A stretch of DNA of 64,000 nt from Polyodon spathula (taxonomy: Eukaryota; Chordata; Actinopteri; Acipenseriformes; Polyodontidae), in assembly GCF_017654505.1 (NCBI RefSeq), contig NC_054549.1, positions 26,472,147 to 26,536,146 on the forward strand, written 5' to 3'. Position 1 is the first letter of the stretch. Every line of letters begins with the position of its first letter. The notes below the pieces were generated by a model. It was not told the DNA's origin. It saw only the letters and a program-made list of their open reading frames with translations, and did not search any database. Positions 54,725 to 64,000 of this stretch are shown here, in pieces. A program made the position numbers and the translations under genes.

Positions 54725-57035
54725 TATACCTTACCTTTGAACTGCCAAATGTAAAAACCTGTACAATTAGCAGGTTTCAGTTAACAACACAATACAACAT
54801 TATTGGTATGTTAATAACCTGTAATTTTCTCTGTTTCCTGCGAATACAGGTTCATTAGAGTTATGGTAAACTAATATGATAAGGAAAAAACACCCACACA
54901 AGACATGACACCAGACCAGCAGTTCAAAGTGGGGTAATATTTCAAAGAAGAGTGTCTCTTTAAAACGAACAGAACATTTTTTTTACTTTAGTCTTGTGAA
55001 TTACCGTGCTTCCCTCATTGTCTGTGTTTACATATTTCTAAGAGTTCAAAGCCTATTTTCAGCTGTTTAGACATCGCTTTTAAGCCACATTATTTAGGAT
55101 TTTATTTACCCTAGCTTTAAAAAGAAAAGGGAGGCAGATCTGAAACACAGAAGAAGAAGAAAGACACTCTGTCTCTCCATGCAGAATGCACCCCCATGTC
55201 TAGTCCAGTGAATGACACTTTTATCAGTCTGGGAAGAATTTTTGTAAAAGCAGCTGATTATAAACTTAATCCTCTCCCTGCCAGAAACAGCATCTATAAA
55301 ATGACAACCCCTTTCAGAAAGTTACTAAATGACAAATAGTGTTTGATTAGACCAGAAAGCTTGTATTTATCAACCCTTTTGGTTATAAAATAGTGTACAT
55401 TTAATTGAATGTTAACCCTTAATGTTCAATATGGGATGACAAAACTATCATGAATCTAATAATTAATAAAACATAGTACAGAATCACCTCGGTTAATCAG
55501 GAGTTTCATATAAACGCAGCATGAAATACTGCCACCCACAATATATTGAGACGCAGCAAAGACGTCTGTAGCATGCATTTTAATGTATTCCGATTCATGT
55601 AGTGGGCCACACCTGTATAAGATTTTTAAAGAAAACACTGAATTCAACAGTGAAATACAGTCTAGTACGAAACACAAAATACAGGTCATACAGTACACAG
55701 AGTTATAAATGCATGGAATAGCCCACCAGGTGAAGTAGTAGGATCTAAAACACCGGGAACATTTAAAAACGACTAGCTTCTGTGCTTTTAAATTAGTCAT
55801 ATTTGGCTAGCATAAAAATTAGTCCACTCTATGTCAGAACAATGCTGCTAAACCACACAGAGAATATCATGGATCATATAAAAATAATCAATTTCACTGG
55901 TCATGTCTTGCTGCATTTCACATATCCTAAAGGGGGCAAGTGGTTTGTTTACGGCCTCATGAGCAAAATAACCACAGCACTTCATGAACGTTCATAGACT
56001 ATTATTTAACCAAGGCAATGTAGAAGATACTGGAGAAGAAAAGTTAAAACCTAAATGAAAACAGCTGAATTTGAAGAACAACATTCCCTTTGATCAAGCT
56101 TCGTATCTACTTAGCAACGCGACGTACTTTGGAACCTCTGATCATTCTGTTGTTGAATTTAAATGAATGCAATATAGATGAAATACAATAAAACAAACAT
56201 TCACTCAGTAGTGCACAAAAAAGTTATTCCATGCTAGATCTCTCAACACTTGTATTAAAAAAGAAGGCCTGGACAAAGTTCTGTGGCCCTGCTGCAAGAA
56301 AGGAAAGTCAACAAAATACTGTGGGAAAAACAAAAGAGGTCATTCTGAGCTCTTCTGAAGCTCTCTTCAAACCCTTTCCAATTATATAATTTCAAAAGCA
56401 CTGTAAAAACTGACCTTTGGCTCTGTGTAGATTTCACATGTAAAGACCCCTGTGGCTAGTTGAATGCCATATGTTTAAGTTCTTGCTGCTCTCTAAATTC
56501 CTGAGAATCTATCCAATAGCTGCAAGCCTGTCTTTTGCCATTAAGTGCAGGTAGGAAAACTGTTTTTTCCAGAGAGTTTTAAAATCTAAGAAGACAGCTG
56601 TAGGTCAGTCGGAACAAAGGTTTTAGTGAAAAGTGATTTAAAGGTTTGGAAATACTAAAAAAAACTTCAATTCAATGACAAAAGTTTGGAGCAGAAGTCT
56701 TTTTCAACACAAAGACATTGAACAAAGAAGACATTGAAAAAGACTTCTAGTCGAAAAGTTTGTCAATGATTTGAAGTTTCTTTTACTGTAGTATTTCTAA
56801 GTTCCGCACTAATGAGTGTTTTATAGCAAAGCTGTAGAGTCTGCAATATTAACTTTGGTTTTGGGCTCAGCTATATTACAGAGTAGTATTTTATGGCAGC
56901 TCATTATAACTTTATACACTCCTCAGAAACACATAACTACAAGACATTTCTGCTAATGTCTTTATTTGCATTGACTAAAGGTGATAATACCTATCTAGGT
57001 TATCTCTAAGGAGCGAGGAGCTGTGTGACCTTCTG
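54725..57035. other. Upstream of lamb2, no gene recognised
   Basis: AT-rich DNA. It may be intron 1 of lamb2, since the signal-peptide exon must lie farther right, but no exon with a hydrophobic leader and a phase-1 donor was found. Confidence 0.4.
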
Positions 57036-57269
57036 AACCTAAGGTGTGCTAATGGCCTGGGTTAGTTTAATGTTCCTCTCCATCCCAGGTTATCTACTCT
57101 CCAGAGGCCATCAGCAGGTCATTCACACCACGTGTGTTTATAGGGAGGTGAGCCTGGGACCCAACTGTCTTCTGTCAAAGTCTATAATGCACCATCAATC
57201 TAGGGTTCAATGTACTCAATGTACACTGTTTTAGTGGAGCTCCGGTATTAAAATAGTTGATTTGTTTTA

Positions 57270-57632
57270 AAATGTATTAGAACACCTCATTTCTTCTGTT
57301 TTGATTTTTTGTGCATATGAAATCAAACCATTGTAACTCAAAACCTTGAACATGGTAAAAATAGGCATATTACTGATTGTCTAATTTAATAGGCTACACA
57401 TGATGCAATTAATTTAAAATAGCAAGAGAAAAGAAACGCATAACCACCAATGGTATAATGCTTGAGACTTTTTAGAAGATGCCTAATTAAAGCACAAAGT
57501 GGTCTAATATTTTCACACACGAGTGCCTATTGTTTCTATATCACTGATTACTGAGTGGAAATTAAAATTTCATGCAGGTAGGTATATACAGGATATAAAT
57601 GACAAATCTTTAGGTGTTCTAATAACTTTCAG
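57270..57632 (+). mobile_element. Mariner-like MITE, copy 3
   Basis: Starts TGTATTAGAACACCTCATTT and ends TAGGTGTTCTAATAACTTTC, whose AGAACACC/GGTGTTCT ends are inverted. The interior matches copies 1 and 2. Confidence 0.75.
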
Positions 57633-57998
57633 GTTTGCTCCTTTTGTCATTCTTTCCTTATCTTTGCAATCTTTTTGAGCTGATCTTAATGTAAATACTC
57701 AAACATTATCTTTGTTTAGTCAGGTCAATCTGATGTTAAATAACCACCTTTATTATAATACAAAATCTTACAGATTTCCTAAACAATGAAATAAAACAAT
57801 AGGTGAACAAAAATAAAAATAAAAAGTAATTGGAGCACAGCCACATCCCAGTTCTGCCTGCTAAAAAACAAACAATAAAATACAAAATCTATCCGATGTG
57901 ATCCCGGCGAACAAAAACTATTAGGCACAGGCACATCATACACTCCCCCGCCCCGCCCCCTTCAGAATTGGGCTGTGATTGAAGAGTTGGTGGTTGGG

Positions 57999-58274
57999 GA
58001 GGAGGAAGTGGCGGTGGTTGTGGAGGAGGAAGTGGCAGTGGTTGGGGAGGAGGAAGTGGCAGTGGTTGGGGAGGAGGAAGTGGCGGTGGTTGGGGAGGAG
58101 GAAGTGGCGGTGGTTGGGGAGGAGGAAGTGGCGGTGGTTGGGGAGGAGGAAGTGGCAGTGGTTGGGGAGGAGGAAGTGGCGGTGGTTGGGGAGGAGGAAG
58201 TGGCGGTGGTTGGGGAGGAGGAAGTGGCGGTGGTTGGGGAGGAGGAAGTGGCGGTGGTTGCAGAGGAGGAGGTA
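57999..58274. repeat. 24-bp G-rich minisatellite
   Basis: About 11.5 units of GAAGTGGCGGTGGTTGGGGA plus GGAG, nearly identical; some units have CAG for CGG. Because 24 is a multiple of three, repetitive ORFs appear in several frames on both strands (for example EEEVAVVG units). The G runs could form quadruplexes. Confidence 0.95.
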
Positions 58275-58785
58275 ATTCGAAAGCACGGCAAGACTGAGTT
58301 GGCGAAATAGGTTTATATACCTTATAGGTAAATGGGAACTTGATTGTAGATTAACCAATGAATGTACCAGGCACTTGTACTATAGAAACCTTGCAAGCTT
58401 TCTATTAATGTGCTTTGACTGTGAGTTAAGGAGTTGCTCTTCAGTTCTAGTTGCAAGCCATAGGCTAGATCACTCAGTGTCTTTGTTAGTCAGCACCAGC
58501 ACCATCTAGTATACAGCACTGCATTGCGAGCAAAACAAAGAGGAAGCTTGATTGAAGTCGCAGATCATTACATGGAGCTGGCTCGCACGTCCATAAAAAC
58601 ACGTCGGCTGCTCAAGCCCACATTTAAGACCAGGTGTGGCAACCAGAACTGAACAGCAGCTCCTGACATGAAAGCACCTTAACACTGATCTATCAAAAAT
58701 GAAAAAATTGCTATCAGAACCACACAGAACGTTCGGAAACGATCATCATAAAAAGGTAATGGGACATTAAAAAAAAAACTTGAAG

Positions 58786-59236
58786 GGGTCCCAGAGTGGC
58801 TCAGCTGGAAGAAGTGCAGCCGCGTGCTGTGGAGGGTTAGTCAATACAGCGCAGGTTAGCGTCCTGGCTGTGCGAAGTAGACTGGTCTTTGCTGGGTCAG
58901 GCTCTCCCATGAGTTAAGGAGTTAAAGCTGGCAGGGACTGTTTCTCCTCATCGTTCCACGGAGAACCCTGCTGGCCAGGCGCCCATTGAGCTCAGAGCAG
59001 ACACCTGCAGGGCTGGCCTTTGTCCTCCACAGGTCGGTAGCTCGCTGACATCTGCTCTTGAGTTTACTGGGTGAAAGCTGGCTTGGTCGTGGGATCGGAG
59101 GAAGCCCACTGAATCTTTGGGTTTTCTGAGCCATGCGGGGAATTGCTGCGGTGAGGGGAAGAGCGATTGGGCATTCCAAATTTATAACTGGACACACTCA
59201 AATTAAAAGAATAAATAAATAAATAAATAAATAAAT
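58786..59236 (+). mobile_element. tRNA-derived SINE with target-site duplication
   Basis: A perfect A box (TGGCTCAGCTGG at 58797-58808) and a diverged B box (GGTTAGCGTCC) form a tRNA-like head. A GC-richer body follows, then GCATTCCAAATTTATAACTG and an (AAAT)n tail at 59209-59236. The 12-bp duplication AAAAACTTGAAG flanks it exactly (58774-58785 and 59237-59248). It contains no gene. Confidence 0.85.
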
Positions 59237-59248
59237 AAAAACTTGAAG

Positions 59249-62200
59249 CTACCTGCTCTTTAACTGCGCCCTCTGCATGTGTGGCAGGATATAGAAGCAA
59301 GTTTCTGTATATAGACCTGCCGAGACAGTCGGTCTGGTCTGGTTCAATAAAACAGGCAGCGTCTGCATTTCAAAATAAATATTTATGACACTGCGGATGT
59401 CAGACATTCCAGCCCACATCCTGAAATAAATTTCTTTAAAAGGCTGGCAGGCGTACCAGTCTTGTGTCAGGGAGCAACAGAGTCTCTGACAGTGGCAGGT
59501 GCTGTAACTGTTAACCTGCTGGGCTCAGCTTCAACTGAGGAAACTATTTACAAAAGATTGAGCCTGGGAGATATTCATGGAGCTTTGAGCTTTGTTTTAA
59601 TCACACAATCTATGACACTCTCAACAGCTGAAGCACCGGGTTACATGCATCAATTTGATATCTCCACAATGTAAATTGCAAATTGATTTATTGTTGCAGA
59701 GTATTAAGGTTCAACAGATTTTAAGTCAATAGTTTCAGGCAGCAGCATATGTCATTGTTAAAGTCAGAGTAAAATCTATAAAGGTCAAGGAGACTTCACA
59801 AATGCTTTTAGCATTATCAGTCTAGCTGAACTCTATAGTAAAAGAACCACATAAATTGACCAAGCACTATTGTCTCATTGTTACACATTATTGACAATTG
59901 GTTATTTTAATTTAAGACCAGGTGTGGCATTAATGAATTGCTGCCCCTAAGATTTTTAAACATTTTTAAAGATAACATGATTTTTTTTCAGCAATTTTGC
60001 AGTTTAGAGCTTAATGCATGTATCTATATGATAAGGATTTCTGAATAGAGCCCATTGTTTCAATAGTAAGAATACATTGGTCAAAATCAGTACAACTGGA
60101 GACATTTGATACAGAACACAGTTAAGTAGAGCAACCTCTAGCTGGGTTAACACATCAGCACGCTGATACTTCACTATGTCCTAAGGCACAGTTTTTACAA
60201 TAGCACCCCACTGATATAACAGTCCCTTTGTTGCATGTTTGTTTTTGCAATATGACCTCCCCATTCCCCTCAATACAACATGTCTTTACTTGCTTCACTA
60301 TTAGTTTGACTCAGGAGTCAGGCTTGATGTGTTTTATTTATTTATTTATTTTTATTAAACAAAAAACACTACTGTACATTTTTACAAGCAGTGGGAAGGA
60401 AAGGTAACAACACACATACAAAAAAAAAAAAAAACAACAACAAACAAGACGAATCACAACAAGGTTAAAACGTATTGTCCAAATATTCAACATTGCAGAG
60501 ATATGATATTAGGTATCTATTGAGTTTGATAATGAGGTCATATAAGCTTGACTATAACAACTAAGAAATGGGCTTAATTAGAGAGATATTGATATTCAAG
60601 CCAGAATGATAAAAGGAATTGAAATGGCATTAGCTCACCTATCCCTCAAGTGCACTAAGAAAGGGGTTCCACATTTCATCAAAAATATCAGTATGATTTT
60701 GAAGTGTGCAAATTAAATACATTATGGCCCTTGGCAAACCTCAGTCAGACCACCTCTGTGCTAAAGAATGTCCAAACCAAGTTCGAGTGCACTTGGGCAA
60801 GATGTTCTCTCCACAGTCGATATGCTGTACATGAATGTTAATGGCTCTGTCGTCTTTATCCGGGTAATGCAATGGTATTATAATACATCTCAATGGTAGT
60901 TTTCTTTTTTTCCAGTAAGGAACAGGCACTGCCAGGGTGCAGTATCATTCATAAAGAAGGTGGTACTGTACACCACAAGGCTGCTTGTGGTGGCTCAGAA
61001 CTGGTTGTTCGCCAACAGTAATTCAGGCTGTCACTGCCAGCCATTAGGAGCAGGAGCTGTTAAAGCTGCTGGTACAAAAACTGATGATGTCAGTGTCCGG
61101 TTTAGATTGACTGGCCTTTTATTAGACCGTCTTAGTTAAATAAGCAATGTAGTGTAAGGGGAAATTTGAGATCCTTTCTGGATTTAGCAGAACAAACAGA
61201 AGAAAATGAAATATTCCAGCTTTGACACAAAAGCCCAGGTGGACTCTGTTCTCCAAATAAAAGCAACTCACTTTGGGGGGGGATAATTCCTGAACCTCAA
61301 CCCAGAGTTGAGAGCATTGCAAAATCAGAAAAGAACTAATTGTTGTCAAATAAAAATCTACTTCCAATCATATCAGAATTACTTTATAAAGAAGAGAAAC
61401 CACCCCCAATGGATGACGACCCAGAAGTCCAGATATGGACAGTTATCACCCCAAAATGTACCTAAGAGCACGAAGGAGATAAAAGAACTGTATTTCACAT
61501 GGTTGGGTGCGAGACATTTTTCAGACAGTTTATAGACTGCAGTTCTTAGGTTTGTTTCTTTTCATTGTTAACATCCCCGACAACTTTTTACATGTATATC
61601 TTTAAATTATGTTTCAAAGCTCTTTTCAAATTGTTTGCTGTAGAGATCTGTCGTCTAAATCGCTGCTGGAAGAGTAATTCATAAAAATAAGTGCTCTGGT
61701 TTTTGTGTTCCATACCATATCATGGACTGTTATTGCCGTGCTACCGGTTTGACAATGTGGGCAATAATCCTGACACCACCTTTCTTTTATACCTGCCTGT
61801 TTAATCACAGGCAGGTGTCCCTCATTTCATTACAGCCAGATGAAACTCATTGTGGCTTACTCCTGTGGCATTCTGGGGGAATTAGTCTTGCATGAAACCC
61901 TCAAGAACTACATCTTCCTCTCTCCTCCCCCTACTGTGCCACACTAAATGTTTGGGCTGGACAATAATTACATTTTCAATTATCAATCAGGTCTATGGCA
62001 CTTAACTCTGTATCTCGTTATAGACAAAACAGTTGTGTACAGGAAGCATTGCTGCAGATCCCTTTGTGCTTTAGATAGTGTGATTATTGATATAAATTTT
62101 TCAGGACAATAAATAATCCAGATTAAATTATGGAAAATCCCACGCTAATCAATTATTGATCCAACTCTACTATTAGTGGTATAACAATATTCTGATGTCA

Positions 62201-62690
62201 CAATGCTATATGCAGTAAACAATATGGATTACTGTACATGCGATGGTTCTTGTATGACGCATAATAAGATTGAATGATCATTTAACGATGTAGTATTTTG
62301 TTAAAAGACAAAAAATAAATGTGTTATGGAAAGCACATATTCACACTATAAAACACGATGTACTCTTTATTCACTAACTATCTGGTGAACTACAATGAGT
62401 TACGTTGTGATTTTGGTCTTCTACAAACATTGAATACGACATAACATGTAACTAAAGTATCCTACAAAGTGAATCGTTACACACGGTCTACTACATGTGC
62501 TATATGTAAGGACAATCTCACGAATTCACTGTTCGCAATATTTCAATGCTTTCTCATGTGTAATTTATATAGTAAAATATACGGTATATCGAGTCCCCCA
62601 ACCTTCTTTTACAGTGTGTATATTTATTTTAGATAAACCACAGGCTCAAATTAGCTTCTTCCCAAGCCTGTCTGGGGCAGCAGAATGTTA
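59249..62690. other. Right-hand AT-rich region
   Basis: Nothing gene-like. Contains a (TTTA)n/poly-A pair at about 60335-60440 and otherwise unassigned sequence. Confidence 0.4.
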
Positions 62691-64000
62691 TCTCAATGCA
62701 CTTCCTCTCTGGCCCTTGTGTTTCTCTGGTCTTCGGAGACTATAATTACTCTACCATACAACAATGAACTTGCCTCTACAATCACTCTCCTAATTACTGT
62801 GGCAGTTCCAACTACAAACACATTTACAAATTGAACAGCCGAACCTTTGAACAGCTGAACCTTTCCTTCCTGTGTAACTACAGGCTTTGCTGCAGTGAAA
62901 TTATCCAAGAAGCTGGTGGCTGGGAGACCAATGATCCTAACCCAGTGCAAGATGACATCTCCTTTTTTATAACTACAAACTGCCCATTGTATTTGCATAC
63001 TGTAATTTAGGACTGTAGTGTAATCCAGGACTGCAGTGTTGTGGTTAGGATATGATTTATCCAGTCTTTGTGTTTGACAAAACAAACGTCTCTATGCTTT
63101 TCAGTCCATCGGTCATTCCAGATTAGTGGAACAAATATTGGAGAGATGTGGTTGATGATATATAAACTACATGTGATGGGGAAGAGGGTTTCAGGGCTGG
63201 CATTCAAAAGATGATTTTTCTCTATATGGGGGATTAATTACACAAATAACATTAGTCTACTGGGGGGGGTATGGGGGGGCAGGCTATAGCAAACCAAAAA
63301 AGAGCTCAGCCTTGCTATTCGTTTCTTTCAGCAAGTTATACAGCATCTGTGTTGTTTTTGCTGCACACCGGACTGTGACAGCTGAGAACTCTCTCGGTCA
63401 AAACTGCGGCACGAGTAGGGGGGCGTGCTACCAGACTGAGTGCTCTGTGATTGGTTGTTTATGTTCCGTTAATGTGTATCCGTGTGACCTGGACGTCCAC
63501 TTTCCTGGACTTTGTGTGTGTGGTGTGTGTGGGGGTGGGGGGGGGGGGGGGGGGGGGGGTAATAATAATGTACCCAAGCAGGAGGAGTCATGGAAAAAAT
63601 TTTAAAACTGATTTCCAGGCCTGGAAAAAGTATTATAAAAGTCTTGAAAAAACTGCCTTAGAAAAGGTTTACACTATATGTTGTTTAAAACTACCGTTTT
63701 GTTTTTTCTGTCTGTTTCCTTGGCTATTTTCCTGTATTTTACTTGTATTTTCTGTGGTTGCTAAGTAACGAACTTGGCAACAAAGGCATATACGTCACTA
63801 CTTAACCACTGCCAGAAAAGTGTGGGGGTATATACATTTTTTTATCGTGGAAAACAGTAAAAACATTGGTTTGATCCAAGTCCGCACTGCACCGTTTACA
63901 GCTGACGTTAGCAGCAGCGCGTCTGCAACAAGATGCTGGCAGTTTTGGTTTGGAGACTACAAAACAAATATGTATTAAATAATACAGGCTAGGTAGTTGT
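62691..64000. other. Right edge, no gene recognised
   Basis: A poly-G run at 63538-63560 follows a GTGTGTGG stretch. The last 120 bases have some CpGs and an ATG at 63933 with only a short reading frame, so an exon or promoter there cannot be judged. Confidence 0.35.
63510..63560. repeat. (GT)n and poly-G tract
   Basis: Short GT run leading into about 22 G with few interruptions. Confidence 0.9.

Noticed and set aside
56255..56437. Minus-strand ORF with a hydrophobic stretch as the missing lamb2 signal-peptide exon
   Set aside because: The hydrophobic run is internal and far from the ATG, and no phase-1 donor follows.
57936..58358. ORFs of 98-140 codons made of 8-residue repeats
   Set aside because: A product of the 24-bp minisatellite, open in several frames on both strands; no splice sites or leader.
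58797..58880. A functional tRNA gene
   Set aside because: The A box is good but the B box is diverged, the cloverleaf is not complete, and the segment is the head of a flanked SINE.

Overview
This window is eukaryotic, from a vertebrate and most likely a ray-finned fish. The coding sequence is split into many short exons with GT/AG borders and long AT-rich introns. The introns carry Tc1/mariner-type elements, tRNA-derived SINEs, LINE remnants and many microsatellites. Intron size and repeat style would fit a non-teleost fish such as a sturgeon or paddlefish, but that is an impression; only 'vertebrate, probably ray-finned fish' is well supported.

Two genes are recognised with high confidence. 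trappc6b (+, 7671-12353) has six coding exons that join in phase into a 158-residue TRAPP-complex subunit. lamb2 (-, 53816-20125) encodes laminin beta-2. I could place 32 coding exons, all with compatible phases, giving about 1768 residues: LN domain, LE modules, domain IV, LE modules, coiled coil with the beta-knob, and the C-terminal Cys. Only the signal-peptide/5'UTR exon is missing; it was not found in the 10 kb upstream that remain in the window. The two genes converge tail-to-tail with about 7.8 kb between them.

Left of trappc6b, a minus-strand gene I do not recognise is suggested by two phase-compatible exons (3586-3857 and 1569-1625) and a possible first exon in a CpG-richer patch (6089-6209). 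This would put it head-to-head with trappc6b. The extreme left edge is a Tc1-like transposon, cut by the window border.

The gap between the genes (12.4-20.1 kb) is a repeat dump: a Tc1 N-terminal fragment, two LINE 3' remnants, a TA-flanked MITE, a large 33-34 bp minisatellite with duplicated flanks (15.0-17.1 kb), and a pogo/Tigger-like element just beyond the lamb2 stop codon. The lamb2 introns hold further mobile sequences: a 962-bp element with long TIRs, a palindromic CCATGG-rich family in at least five places, hAT-like and mariner-like MITEs, and a hairpin element. Upstream of lamb2 (53.8-64 kb) there is no convincing gene; it holds a 24-bp minisatellite, a SINE with a clear target-site duplication, and AT-rich DNA.

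I see no bacterial-type system, CRISPR array or operon. The most novel items are the unnamed minus-strand gene, the uncharacterised repeat families, and the absence of LRE tripeptides from this laminin beta-2 coiled coil.
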